A DNA stretch of 64,000 bases from Novosphingobium profundi (GCF_020524485.1 NZ_JAIVLF010000004.1:310001-374000), one strand, 5' to 3'; counted from the first letter of the stretch, positions 8,975-17,766 are shown. A program made the numbers and translations. Notes: generated from the sequence alone by a model not told the origin.

Positions 8975-9756
8975 ACGGCCCCACGCTGTACGATCTTGAA
9001 GAGCTGCTGGAGCACCCGCAGAACCGCGACCTCTCCAAGGAGATGATGGTACGCGCGGCCGATCGCCTGCTCTACCAGCAGTGCCTGTTCCGCGATGACC
9101 ACAACGCGGCCGGAACCTACGACCTCCTCGTACGCCACCGGGTCTACTTCGCGGGGCTCTTCGACGCTCTCGGCCGCGATCTGGTGGTCCGCCCGGATGA
9201 GATGATGGTCGAACTGCGCCCGCAGGAGAGCCTGACCCGCACGATCCTCTCGCTCGACGAGACGATCCTCTTGCTGGCCTTGCGCGCCACGTTCGAGAAC
9301 GGCGTCCTCACCATGAACCAGGAAGAGTTCGGCCACGTCGAGACAACCTCGATGGAGGTCATGGAGCGCTACGACCAGTGGGTCGCGCGCACCCGTCCGC
9401 CCTGGTCGCGCGTGCGCCGCATCCTCGACAGTTTCCGCCGCCGCCGCTTCATCGACCTGGGCGATGAAATCCCGCAGGAGAACGGCATTGCGATCACCAT
9501 CCGCCCCTCAATCCGCAGCGTGACGGGCGACGCCTGGCAGACGCGCATCGAGGAATGGATGGAAGCCACCCGCGCCCGCCTCGAGACCGAGGCCGCGCAG
9601 GATGAGCCCGAACCTGAGGTCGAGGCCGAAGACGTCGCCGCGCCCACGAAAACCGAGGCACAGGCGCCGGACGCCGCGCCGGAAACGGACGCCACCACAT
9701 CCGAAGACGCCAAATCCGAAGACGGGGACGACACCTCGCAGGAGACCACCTCGTGA
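8971..9756 (+). CDS. jetB: JetB/MksE-type (DUF4194) subunit
   Basis: Second subunit of the SMC complex, the MksE/JetB winged-helix protein that dimerises on the kleisin. The DUF4194 signature region is visible (LFDALGRDLVVRPDEMMVEL, then LSLDETILLLALR). The first 190 residues carry the fold. The last ~65 residues form an acidic, low-complexity Glu/Asp/Ala/Thr tail, which is unusual and may be a flexible tether. Both ends overlap neighbours by 4 bp (ATGA with jetA, GTGA with jetC), the layout of a stoichiometric complex. Confidence 0.82.
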   Translation: MNGPTLYDLEELLEHPQNRDLSKEMMVRAADRLLYQQCLFRDDHNAAGTYDLLVRHRVYFAGLFDALGRDLVVRPDEMMVELRPQESLTRTILSLDETILLLALRATFENGVLTMNQEEFGHVETTSMEVMERYDQWVARTRPPWSRVRRILDSFRRRRFIDLGDEIPQENGIAITIRPSIRSVTGDAWQTRIEEWMEATRARLETEAAQDEPEPEVEAEDVAAPTKTEAQAPDAAPETDATTSEDAKSEDGDDTSQETTS

Positions 9757-12700
9757 TCACGCTCAGCCGCATCAACCTCATCAACTGGTACACCTTCGAG
9801 CGCCTCTCGGTGGACCTGCGCGGCAGCACCTCGCTGATCGGGCCCAACGGCGCGGGCAAATCCTCGATCCTCGATGCGATCCAGGTCGTCCTCACCGGTA
9901 ACAACCGCAACTACTTCCAGCTCAACGCCAGCGCCAACGTCACCGCCGGGCAGACCCGCAAGGTGGGCGAGAACCGCTCGGTCTTCGACTACTGCCTGGG
10001 CCGGGTCGCCGGTGAAACGCTGCGCACCAATTGCCTCAGCTACGTCAGCCTCGTCTTCGAGCGCGAGAGCGACGGCTACTGCTGGACGGTCGGCATCGCG
10101 ATGAGCGCGGTCGAGGGTGAGCAGACCGAAACCGTGCTGGGCGCCTTCATCGCGCCGGGCCAGTCGCTGCGCGACGCCGACTTCATCGAGGAGAGCGAGG
10201 ACGGCGCGTCCTACGTGCTGCCCTATGCCGATCTCGTCACCCGCCTGCGTACGCACAAGGGCTTCGAGAACTTCGGCCACCGCCCGACCCACTTCACCCG
10301 CCGCGTGCTCTCGGTGCTTGGCGGCAAGGGCCACCACGCCGACCCGGAAAAATTCCTCAAGGCCCTGCGCAACGGCCTGCGCATCCGCGAGATGAAGTCC
10401 GCGACCGAATTCGTGCGCGAGTTCCTGCTCGATCCCGCCGGGCTCGACGTCGATGGCCTGCGCAAGTCGGTCGCGACCTGGCGCGGCCTCCTCAAGAAGA
10501 TCGACGACCTCGAAATCCAGAAGAAACAGGTCACCGAGGCCATCGCGGCCTATCGCGAGCTGGACGAGAAGGTCTCCGAGGAAACCCGGATGCGCTGGAT
10601 CGCCAGCAAGGCCGAGCGCGACCGGCTGGAAGAGCACCTGCGCGTCGTCACCGGCCAGCACGAGGCCAAGCTGGCCGAGCAGGACCTCGTCGACCGCCGC
10701 GTCGTGCGCACCCGCGAGACGGTGGGCCGCCTGCGCGAGGAAATCCGCGACATCTCGCGCGCGCTCGACAACGACACGCGCGAGCAGGCGATCCGCGAAT
10801 TCCGGGATCTGAACCTGCCGATCGCCGAGCGCGCCTTCACCGAAGCGGACGGCCAGTACAAGGCCTACTTCGCCGCTATCGGCGCGGTCGCCGGGCTCGC
10901 CGACCGGATCGTGCGCACCTATGCGGGCGAGGAATACCGCCACGCCAGCGAAGCCCTCGAGGCCCTGAAAGCCCGCATCGCCGATGGCGCGGCGCTTTCC
11001 GCACGCGACATCGACCAGATCGTCGCCCAGCTCCTGCCCCCGCTCGAACGCTACGTGACGAGCGCGCAGGACGCGCGCGAGGCGCACCTCGCCAGCCTGG
11101 CCAGTCTGCGCCAGCAGCTGCGCGAGAACCGTGAGCAGCTCCAGGGCCTGGAACGCGGCGGCGCGCTGATCGAAGGGCCGACCGCGCGCCTCATCGACTA
11201 CCTCGACGAAAACGGCATCACCGCCCGCCCGATCTGCGAACTTGTCGAAGTCATCGACGAGCGCTGGGTCGAGGCCGCCGAGACCTTGCTGGGCGCCGCA
11301 CGCGACGCGCTGGTCGTCGATCCGGCCGACGCGCAACAGGCCATCGGGCTGCTGCGCAAGCGCCGCCGCGACTTCCCCGGCACCCAGATCGTCAACACCA
11401 CCAAGACGCGTGGCGACTGGAAGGAGCCCGACGCGACGAGCCTGGCCGCGATCATCGCCACCGATGACATCCACGCCCGCGCCTTCGTCAACCGCCGCCT
11501 CAACACCGTGCGCCGCGTCGAAACCGAACGCGAACTTCTCCAGTACGACCGCGCCGTCACCGAGGACTGCCTCTACTCCTCGGGCGGCTCGATCGAGAAC
11601 CGCCGGCCTGCGCAGGTCCATCGCCTCGGCAAGGAAGCCAGCCGCAAGAACCTGCCGATGCTGGAGGAGCGCGTTGCCGAGCAGGAACGCACGCTGGAAC
11701 AGACCAGCACGCAGGCCAACCGTCTCAAGGACTTGATCGCCGACATTCAACGCTTCCTCGAGATTGCCGCCGGGCGAAGCCTGGCCGACCTCGAACGCGC
11801 GCGCCAGGATGCCGGGGAAGGCGTCGCCCAGATCCAGGACAACATCCGCACCCTTGAAGGTGAACGTCCGGTCGAGATCCGCGAGCGCCTGGAAGCGCTC
11901 AAGGTCGACCTTGCCGCCTACGAAGAGGAACTGGAGGAAGACGAACGCACACAGCGCGTGACCGGCCACCACGTCGGCAGCGCCAGCGAAAAACTGGCCG
12001 TTGCGCAGGAGGAATTCGCCAAGGCCGAAGCCTCCTTCGCCGAGCGAGACACGCTGGCCGAACTCGCCCGCGAGGATGCCTTACGCGATTTCGCCTACCT
12101 CATGGAGGAACACCGCAAGGTCGTGCCCGCCGTGCGCAACGCCGCACAGGAACAGGCCGCGCGTGCCCGCGCCCGCGTCACCCAGCTCCTCGGCCAGGCC
12201 CCGCAGAAGGCCTATGCCTACGCCCACGATGCGGGCATCGTCGAACAGTTCGACAAGGAGGCCCCCCACGAGGTCCAGCTCGCCTGGCTCGAAAAGCAGC
12301 TCGGCGCGATCATCACCAACACGCTGGGCGAATACCGCGAGCAGGCCGAGGAGGCGCGCGCGTCGATCGAGACCTCGCTCAAGACCGACATGCTGGTGAA
12401 GCTGCACGACCGCCTCGAAGGCGCCAAGCGGCAGATCCGCAACATCAACCGCAGCCTGCAGATGCGCCCGTTCCACGGCGAGCTCTACCGTTTCGAGGTG
12501 AAGCCCGACCGCTTCTTCGCCGAAATCGTCGAGATCGCGCGCCTCGTCCAGCTCAACAGCATCGATGTCAGCACCCTCTTCGACGAGGGCGCGAACGAGA
12601 TCGAGCCAAGCCTGATGAAGGGCGTCGAGCGCATCAAGCGCATGATCGACGAGGGCGAGAACGTCGAGCAGATCAGCGACTACCGCAACTACCTGCAGTT

Positions 12701-13175
12701 CGAGCTGCTCACTACCACGCTCGACGGTGAGCGGGTCACCTCGGACTACGCCAAGCGTCAGGGCAGCGGCTCGGGCGGCGAAAAGCAGGTGCCCTTCTAC
12801 ATCGCCATGGCCTGCGCGATGGCCAATGTGTGCCACGGCGCGGAAGACAACCGCGAGCGTCTGGGCTTTGGCATCATCTTCTTCGACGAGGCCTTCAACG
12901 CGCTCGACGGCGGCAACGTCAACAGCTGCCTGGCGCTGCTGCGCGAGTTCAATCTGCAGGTCCTGGCCTGCGCCCCGATCGAGAAGCTGGGCGTGTTCAT
13001 GGAGCAGATGGACACCGTGCTCTCGATCCGCCGCGTGGGGACGACCACCATGCTCTACGCGGACTACCTGAAGGACGAAGGCCGCCGCAAATTCCGAGAG
13101 GCAAATCCCGCGAACGAGCCCTTCGACCTGTTCAAGGAGCGTTTCGCGAAGGACGATGCCCTCGCGCAATCCTGA
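9753..13175 (+). CDS. jetC: JetC/MksB-type SMC ATPase
   Basis: SMC-like motor ATPase of a Wadjet/Mks system. The head halves are at the two ends: Walker A GPNGAGKSS at residues 30-38; ABC signature GSGSGGEKQ near 1005; Walker B IIFFDEAFNALD near 1040. The middle ~700 residues are charged heptad-rich coiled coil with an intervening hinge-like region (about 470-560). At 1140 aa it is full length with all ATPase motifs, so it should be active. It starts at a GTG overlapping the jetB stop. A GC hairpin follows the stop and no jetD (Toprim-like nuclease) follows, so the operon as seen is ABC only. Confidence 0.88.
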   Translation: MITLSRINLINWYTFERLSVDLRGSTSLIGPNGAGKSSILDAIQVVLTGNNRNYFQLNASANVTAGQTRKVGENRSVFDYCLGRVAGETLRTNCLSYVSLVFERESDGYCWTVGIAMSAVEGEQTETVLGAFIAPGQSLRDADFIEESEDGASYVLPYADLVTRLRTHKGFENFGHRPTHFTRRVLSVLGGKGHHADPEKFLKALRNGLRIREMKSATEFVREFLLDPAGLDVDGLRKSVATWRGLLKKIDDLEIQKKQVTEAIAAYRELDEKVSEETRMRWIASKAERDRLEEHLRVVTGQHEAKLAEQDLVDRRVVRTRETVGRLREEIRDISRALDNDTREQAIREFRDLNLPIAERAFTEADGQYKAYFAAIGAVAGLADRIVRTYAGEEYRHASEALEALKARIADGAALSARDIDQIVAQLLPPLERYVTSAQDAREAHLASLASLRQQLRENREQLQGLERGGALIEGPTARLIDYLDENGITARPICELVEVIDERWVEAAETLLGAARDALVVDPADAQQAIGLLRKRRRDFPGTQIVNTTKTRGDWKEPDATSLAAIIATDDIHARAFVNRRLNTVRRVETERELLQYDRAVTEDCLYSSGGSIENRRPAQVHRLGKEASRKNLPMLEERVAEQERTLEQTSTQANRLKDLIADIQRFLEIAAGRSLADLERARQDAGEGVAQIQDNIRTLEGERPVEIRERLEALKVDLAAYEEELEEDERTQRVTGHHVGSASEKLAVAQEEFAKAEASFAERDTLAELAREDALRDFAYLMEEHRKVVPAVRNAAQEQAARARARVTQLLGQAPQKAYAYAHDAGIVEQFDKEAPHEVQLAWLEKQLGAIITNTLGEYREQAEEARASIETSLKTDMLVKLHDRLEGAKRQIRNINRSLQMRPFHGELYRFEVKPDRFFAEIVEIARLVQLNSIDVSTLFDEGANEIEPSLMKGVERIKRMIDEGENVEQISDYRNYLQFELLTTTLDGERVTSDYAKRQGSGSGGEKQVPFYIAMACAMANVCHGAEDNRERLGFGIIFFDEAFNALDGGNVNSCLALLREFNLQVLACAPIEKLGVFMEQMDTVLSIRRVGTTTMLYADYLKDEGRRKFREANPANEPFDLFKERFAKDDALAQS

Positions 13176-13187
13176 GCACCTCGGGCC

Positions 13188-13209
13188 GCCGGACGGTTTT
13201 GCGTCCGGC
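13188..13209 (+). terminator. Hairpin terminator candidate after jetC
   Basis: Perfect 8-bp arms GCCGGACG / CGTCCGGC with a 6-base GTTTTG loop lie 12 bases past the jetC stop. There is no clear T-run, so this is a candidate. It argues that transcription of the jet operon ends here rather than running into a lost fourth gene. Confidence 0.5.
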
Positions 13210-13281
13210 GCTCCAAGGCGCGCGCTCACTGCGCGATCATCCTACCCGACACAAAAAGTGCTGCAACGCCCGAACACTTCG

Positions 13282-13316
13282 GCAGGGTCTTGAAACGTAG
13301 GCATTTCAGACCCTGC
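13282..13316. other. Imperfect inverted repeat in the jetC-TonB receptor gap
   Basis: Arms GCAGGGTCTTGAAA (13282-13295) and TTTCAGACCCTGC (13304-13316) pair with one bulged T around an 8-base loop. It could be a second terminator for jetC or a regulatory stem. The rest of 13176-13469 shows no gene. Confidence 0.4.
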
Positions 13317-13405
13317 GCGCGCCATGGCGCGAATGCGCCCCCAGACTTGCGTGCCCTCCCCGGCCCCATTCACATGTAGCACTGGCCCCGCAGTTCTTTG
13401 TCATT

Positions 13406-13422
13406 GCAACTGATTCTCAATA
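13406..13422 (+). promoter_or_regulatory. Possible Fur box upstream of the receptor pseudogene
   Basis: GCAACTGATTCTCAATA contains TGATTCTCA, a core often found in Fur operators. It sits about 50 bases before the start of a siderophore-type TonB receptor fragment, the place expected for iron control. Only one half is well conserved. Confidence 0.35.
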
Positions 13423-13469
13423 CCCTAAGTGCGCCCACTCATTGAGATCAATTTGCAAAAGAGCCTGGC

Positions 13470-13772
13470 ATGAAACTTGTCCGGTCGCTCACCATGTGCG
13501 GCGCTGCGCAATTCGCCGTTCTCCAGCCGACGCTTGCCATGCCCGAGGACGCCGCCCCGGACACCCCTTGCGGGCGAAGGCAGCATCATCGTGACAGCGG
13601 GCGTTGCCGGTACGAAGACCAAGCCCCCTCTGGTCGAGGTTCCCCAGCCGCTGACGGTCATTCATTCGGAGCGCTACGTCGAACAGGGTGCGATCAACAT
13701 CAGCGACACGGTGAAGCGTCCTCGCCACCCCCTATGGGCGCGACACCCGCGTCGACGGTTTCACCATCCGCC
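13470..13772 (+). pseudogene. TonB-dependent siderophore receptor, N-terminal fragment with frameshifts
   Basis: The remains of a TonB-dependent siderophore receptor. A signal peptide (MKLVRSLTMCGAAQFAVLQP) is in one frame. The TonB box/plug start (SIIVTAGVAGTKTKPPLVEV, then PQPLTVIHSERYVEQGAINI) is in the second frame. The plug motif YGRDTRVDGFTIRP is in the third. Two frameshifts therefore occur within about 260 bases. Coding stops abruptly at about 13772, where IS5-type transposase sequence begins; the remaining ~600 residues are gone. Deletion through an IS copy is the simplest explanation. Confidence 0.8.
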
Positions 13773-14102
13773 CTGACATTGAAAGGTGTGCTCAAGCTGC
13801 CTTTGCGGCAGACCACCGGCATGGTCGCAAGTCTTCTCGAGATGGCAGGGCTTGATTGGCCAGTGCCAGATTTCAGCACCCTGAGCCGAAGGCAGAGGAC
13901 CTTGCTTGTCGAGATCCCCTGCCAGCCCCATTCCAGGCCGTTGCACCTGCTGATCGACAGCACGGGCATCAAGGCAGTTAGCGACGGGGAATGGTGCAGA
14001 CGCAAGCATGGTCCTTCCAAGCGCCGCCATCCTCAACCGATTCACCGTACTCGGAAGGCCCCAAACTCAGCGTGTCGCGTGATCGATTTATGCAACAAAG
14101 CC
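13773..14102 (+). mobile_element. Internally deleted IS5-family remnant (copy 1)
   Basis: Carries a transposase piece beginning TLKGVLKLPLRQTTGMVASL, through the DDE region LHLLIDSTGIKAVSDGEWCR and HGPSKRR. It then jumps directly to the C-terminal coding and ends in GATTTATGCAACAAAGCC, the IS5-type end. Both the 5' third and the block after GPSKRR are missing, so it cannot move by itself. The same terminal sequence ends copy 2 near 21934. Its right end abuts the integrase fragment. Confidence 0.8.
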
Positions 14103-14839
14103 ATCAGCGGACGCGCGGCGAATTTCTGACCTGGCGAGAGCGCCTTGCGGTGAAATCCCGACGCCAGGCTGATTATGCCTTCGCTGTCCTCGCACGGACC
14201 CTATCCTGGGCCTATAATCGTGGGCTTGTCCCCCTCAATCCGTGCGAAAGGCCAGGTCGGCTTTACCGAGCCTCTCGATCCGAAAATATCTGGAGCAAGG
14301 CTGACGAAGCGGCATTCCACGCCGCAGCATCTCCCCACCTCTCGCTTGCCCTAACTCTGGCCCTCTGGACGGGACAGCGCCAAGGCGACCTCCTTCAGCT
14401 CCCTTGGTCAGCTTATAACGGCGAGACGATTCGCCTACGCCAGAACAAGACCAAGATGGCGATTGAAGTCCCTGTCGGCGCTCCACTCAAAGCGGCTCTC
14501 CAGAAGACGCTTGATCGCTACCGCTCTGACAACGTGCCAGTTCCTGAGACAATCCTCGCAACCGAGAGAGGAACTGCCTGGACCGAAGGCGGCTTCCGCG
14601 CCTCCTGGCGAAAGGCTTGCATCAAGGCAGGCGTCAAAGGCGTCACCTTTCACGACCTTCGCGGCACAGCCGTTACGCGCCTCGCGATCGCCGGTGCGAC
14701 CGTGCCTGAGATCGCGACCATCACCGGCTACAAGTTGAAGGAGGTCGGGAGCATCCTCGATGCCCACTACATGAGCCGCGATCGGGCCCTCGGACAGGCA
14801 GCAATTCGCAAGCTCGAAGAGAGCAATTCTCCCAAATAA
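14103..14839 (+). pseudogene. Tyrosine recombinase/phage integrase lacking its N-terminus
   Basis: Carboxy-terminal two thirds of a site-specific tyrosine integrase. Readable parts are the end of the core-binding domain (FLTWRERLAVKSRRQADYAF) and the catalytic domain with TGQRQGD (Arg I), a beta-hairpin Lys (KTKM), HDLRGT (H-x-x-R) and the nucleophile region ILDAHYMSRD. The position normally His/Trp in the G-H motif is Tyr (GYKLKEV). The 5' part is replaced by the IS5 right end; the frame runs open through the junction but has no natural start. It is almost certainly inactive. A tRNA-like attachment relic lies just downstream. Confidence 0.82.
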
Positions 14840-14891
14840 CCCCCAAACGCGCCTTACGCGTCCAGATCAACTACGGAAGAATGCAATAAAA

Positions 14892-14912
14892 AACCCCGGA
14901 AAATCCGGGGTT
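14892..14912 (+). terminator. Rho-independent terminator after the integrase fragment
   Basis: Perfect 9-bp arms AACCCCGGA / TCCGGGGTT around an AAA loop, preceded by an A-run and followed by a T. This is a classic bidirectional-looking intrinsic terminator. Confidence 0.75.
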
Positions 14913-14918
14913 TATAGG

Positions 14919-14935
14919 TGGTAGCGGAGGAGGGA
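14919..14935 (-). other. tRNA 3'-end-like attachment-site relic
   Basis: TGGTAGCGGAGGAGGGA is the reverse complement of TCCCTCCTCCGCTACCA, the acceptor-stem/CCA end expected of a leucine-type tRNA. The match stops there and no tRNA body can be folded, so this is not a tRNA gene. Integrases of this family leave such 17-20 base att copies at the far end of an element, and it lies 80 bases after the integrase fragment. Confidence 0.55.
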
Positions 14936-15295
14936 TTGGCCCAGTTCGCTCATCCTCCTGAATTTATTCAAAAACGGCGAGGATCCGCCCTGCACGCCAC
15001 CCCCAATCATACCCCCAAATTAGCCATTTTCGACGAATTGACCTACACAAGCGATGAATTGAGCCGCGAAATTTGGGGTCGGATGTCACCGATGTTTAGC
15101 TCCATCTCGCGGACTTGAACTTCGCCTTCACACCGTTCCAGGATAACGACGTCAGGCGCTTACCCTGACCCGAAAGCCGGCAACATAGCAACGATCTTCA
15201 ACCGACCCTTTGTTGCCGCTCAGGTGCCAACTCTCGATGCCAGAGTACGGTCGTCCGCTATTCGCTAGCTATGGCCCCGAAAGCGATCACAAAGT
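14936..15295. other. Non-coding stretch between the att relic and the LysR gene
   Basis: No gene with credible start or composition is seen; a 66-codon open frame (14918-15118) has no recognisable motifs. It probably includes decayed element DNA plus the 3' region of the LysR gene. Confidence 0.4.
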
Positions 15296-16180
15296 TTATT
15301 GGGCCATAGGTTCCTGAAGGGAATCGCGCAGGTTCGAGAGAACCTTGCGCATGCGGACGGTCAGGGGCCATTCACTGCGATGGAGAAGCCACAGGGTATC
15401 GACCACGGGCGGACCTTTTCCCGCCACCCGAATCTGCTCGGGATTGCGAAACGCCTGCCGGGCGTAACGCGGCAGGACTGTGAAACCTAGCCCACGGGCG
15501 ACCGGTTCCAGAATGAGGGCAATCTGGTTCGTGAAGCCTCGGATAGGCAGGTGAGAGAGACCGGGATTACCGGGAAAACGTAGCGACAAAAGCCGCTTGG
15601 CCATGGCCATTCCATCGGGGTGGTCGATGAAGCCCAGGCGCTCGAGATCGCCCCAGGCGTTCACCTCGCTGGCCGCGGGCACGATCAGTTCCAGGGGTTC
15701 GTGCAGGAAAGGCGTAAGGCTCAGCCGCGCATCGTCGGGTCGCGTCGTCGACAATCCAACCTCGAACCGGGCATCCAGCACCGACTGGACGATCTCGGCA
15801 TCGGGAGCGAAGCGATGGCGGATGCTCAACGCCGGTTCCCGTTCCTGGATGTCGAGAAGCAGGGGATGGAGCATCAGGCCGACACTGCCGGGCGTAATCA
15901 GGCTGATCTCCCCTTCCATGCGCTCGCCGTCTGACAGTCGCGATCGCAGGCGCAAGTCCGCTTGCTCGACCTCACGCGCATAGGCGAGCATCGCATGTCC
16001 GGCCGGCGTCAGTTCGAGAGCGCGAGGGCGACGTATCACGAGCTGGCCCGCCTGCGCTTCGAGGCGCGCCATGTGCTGGCTGACGGCGGCTTGCGTCAGG
16101 TTCAGGGCATCGGCGGCCCGGGTGAAGCTTCCGGTCTCCACGACGCGGACGAAGCTGGTGATCCATTGCGGGTTCATCAT
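15296..16180 (-). CDS. LysR-family transcriptional regulator
   Basis: LysR-type activator/repressor. The N-terminal winged HTH (residues 1-60) shows SFTRAADALNLTQAAVSQHM, followed by a linker helix and a two-lobe effector domain. 294 aa is standard. It is divergent from the VOC/ADH/OYE operon across a 90-bp gap that contains a 7-bp-arm palindrome (16189-16205). It therefore most likely controls that operon and itself. The inducer is unknown. Confidence 0.88.
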   Translation of the reverse strand: MMNPQWITSFVRVVETGSFTRAADALNLTQAAVSQHMARLEAQAGQLVIRRPRALELTPAGHAMLAYAREVEQADLRLRSRLSDGERMEGEISLITPGSVGLMLHPLLLDIQEREPALSIRHRFAPDAEIVQSVLDARFEVGLSTTRPDDARLSLTPFLHEPLELIVPAASEVNAWGDLERLGFIDHPDGMAMAKRLLSLRFPGNPGLSHLPIRGFTNQIALILEPVARGLGFTVLPRYARQAFRNPEQIRVAGKGPPVVDTLWLLHRSEWPLTVRMRKVLSNLRDSLQEPMAQ

Positions 16181-16188
16181 AATAAATT

Positions 16189-16212
16189 CTTATCACAATG
16201 ATAAGCTTATGA
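16189..16212. promoter_or_regulatory. Probable LysR operator palindromes
   Basis: CTTATCACAATGATAAG (16189-16205) is a perfect palindrome with 7-bp arms. An overlapping near-palindrome TGATAAGCTTATGA (16199-16212) and a further ATGATAAG half-site near 16224 follow. The cluster lies exactly between the divergent LysR and VOC genes. Confidence 0.65.
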
Positions 16213-16270
16213 CACTTCTCATTATGATAAGCGCCCCCCACAATCCTGGCAACAGATCAGGAGAACACCA

Positions 16271-16768
16271 ATGGCCCCCTACCCCCGCAGCTTCTCGCAT
16301 ATCGGCCTGTCGGTCACCGACCTCGACGAAGCCGTGAAGTTCTACACTGAAGTCATGGGCTGGTACCTTATCATGCCGCCCACCACGATCGAGGAAGACG
16401 AGAGCGCCATCGGTGTCATGTGCACCGACGTGTTCGGCGCTGGCTGGGGCTCCTTCCGCATTGCCCACCTTTCGACCGGCGACCGCGTGGGCGTCGAGAT
16501 CTTCCAGTTTCGCAATGCAGAGCGGCCGGAAAACAATTTCGAGTACTGGAAGACGAGCGTGTTCCACTTCTGCATCCAGGACCCCGACGTCGAGGGCATG
16601 GTCGCCAAGATCGTGGCCGCCGGCGGCAAGCAGCGCATGCCCGTGCGCGAATATTTCCCCGGCGAGAAGCCCTACCGCATGGTCTATTGCGAGGATCCCT
16701 TCGGCAACATCCTCGAGGTCTACAGCCACAGCTACGAGCTGACCTATTCGGCCGGAGCCTATGCCTGA
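16271..16768 (+). CDS. VOC-superfamily (glyoxalase/dioxygenase-like) protein
   Basis: Single-module vicinal-oxygen-chelate protein of 165 aa. The paired beta-alpha-beta-beta-beta units begin HIGLSVTDLDEAVKFYTEVM and FHFCIQDPDVEGMV. Likely metal ligands are His in SHIGL, Glu/His in the middle (VEIFQF, FHFC) and Glu in GNILEVYSH. The family includes glyoxalase I, epimerases and extradiol dioxygenases, and the exact reaction is not readable. First gene of an operon with a quinone-reductase-like and an OYE gene; overlaps the next start by 8 bp. Confidence 0.75.
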   Translation: MAPYPRSFSHIGLSVTDLDEAVKFYTEVMGWYLIMPPTTIEEDESAIGVMCTDVFGAGWGSFRIAHLSTGDRVGVEIFQFRNAERPENNFEYWKTSVFHFCIQDPDVEGMVAKIVAAGGKQRMPVREYFPGEKPYRMVYCEDPFGNILEVYSHSYELTYSAGAYA

Positions 16769-17741
16769 GGCTCTGCCCGAAACCTACTGCGCCTGGACCT
16801 GGGTGGCTGGCGAGGCCCCGCTCGCCCTGGTCCAGGCGACACGGCCCATGCCACGGCCCGGCCCGGGCGAGGTCATCGTGCGCAACGCGGCGATCGGCCT
16901 CAATCCGGTGGACTGGAAGGTCCTCGGCGGCCCCGGATGGCAACCTGGTCATGTGCCCGGTGTCGACGGCGCAGGGACGGTGGTGAAGATCGGACCGAAT
17001 GTCGATCCGGCCTGGCTGGGAAGCCGCGTGGCCTACCACCAGAGCCTGCAGTCGCACGGTAGCTTCGCGCAGTACACCCCCGTCGGGGCGCACGCGCTCA
17101 TGCGTGTCCCCGACGCTCTTGACCTAGCCCTTGCCGCCAGCATGCCCTGCCCGGCGCTGACCGCCTGGCGCGCGCTCGCGAAGCTGCCTCCGGGCGGCAA
17201 CCAGCGGATGCTGGTCAGCGGAGCAGGCGGCGCAGTGGGCAATTACCTCGTCCAACTTGCTGGGCAACTGGATTGGCGCGTCAGCGTCATGTGCAACATC
17301 CGCCACCGCGAGCGACTGGCCGGGCTTGGTGCCGTGGACTGGATCGCCGGGCCACTCGCGCAGGAAGCTGAAATCGGACCGCCGCGCTTCACGGCGGTTA
17401 TCGATGCAGTCGGCCCAGAACATGCCGCGCGGCTTCATCCTGGTCTGAAGGCCAACGGCCATCTCGTGTGCATCCAGGGCCGGGTATCGGACTGGCCCAG
17501 TCCGGCGTTTGGCCGCGCGCTCTCGCTACACGAAGTCGCGCTCGGCGCCCTTCACCAGCATGGCGATACCGCCGACTGGTCGATCCAGACCTCGACGGGC
17601 GAAGACCTGCTCGCACAGGTCGCAGCGAAAACCCTTGCGCCCGAGTCCCTTGTCACCGGGCCCTTCGAGGACCTGCCACGCATGCTCGAAGCGCTGCGCA
17701 GCCGCGATTTCAGCGGCAAACCCGTCATCATGCTCGACTGA
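16761..17741 (+). CDS. MDR-family NADPH:quinone oxidoreductase-like alcohol dehydrogenase
   Basis: Medium-chain dehydrogenase/reductase lacking the zinc-site cysteines of classical alcohol dehydrogenases, so closer to quinone or enone reductases. A GroES-like domain (about 1-130) includes LNPVDWKVLGG and VPGVDGAGTV. The Rossmann domain carries the NADPH motif SGAGGAVGNYLVQL near residue 152. 326 aa is typical. It is translationally coupled to the upstream VOC gene and 25 bp before the OYE gene. With an OYE neighbour, reduction of activated C=C bonds is a sensible guess. Confidence 0.8.
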   Translation: MPEALPETYCAWTWVAGEAPLALVQATRPMPRPGPGEVIVRNAAIGLNPVDWKVLGGPGWQPGHVPGVDGAGTVVKIGPNVDPAWLGSRVAYHQSLQSHGSFAQYTPVGAHALMRVPDALDLALAASMPCPALTAWRALAKLPPGGNQRMLVSGAGGAVGNYLVQLAGQLDWRVSVMCNIRHRERLAGLGAVDWIAGPLAQEAEIGPPRFTAVIDAVGPEHAARLHPGLKANGHLVCIQGRVSDWPSPAFGRALSLHEVALGALHQHGDTADWSIQTSTGEDLLAQVAAKTLAPESLVTGPFEDLPRMLEALRSRDFSGKPVIMLD

Positions 17742-17766
17742 ACCAAGTTCTACGAAAGAGGATACG

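Noticed and set aside
9369..11972. 867-codon open frame on the minus strand opposite jetB/jetC
   Set aside because: It mirrors the high-GC coding of the SMC genes, has no recognisable domain, and the plus-strand genes have clear ATPase motifs.
13176..13469. Possible remnant of jetD after jetC
   Set aside because: No frame gives JetD-like protein; hairpins and a receptor promoter occupy the gap.
14919..14935. Complete tRNA gene
   Set aside because: Only the acceptor 3' end matches; D, anticodon and T arms cannot be formed.
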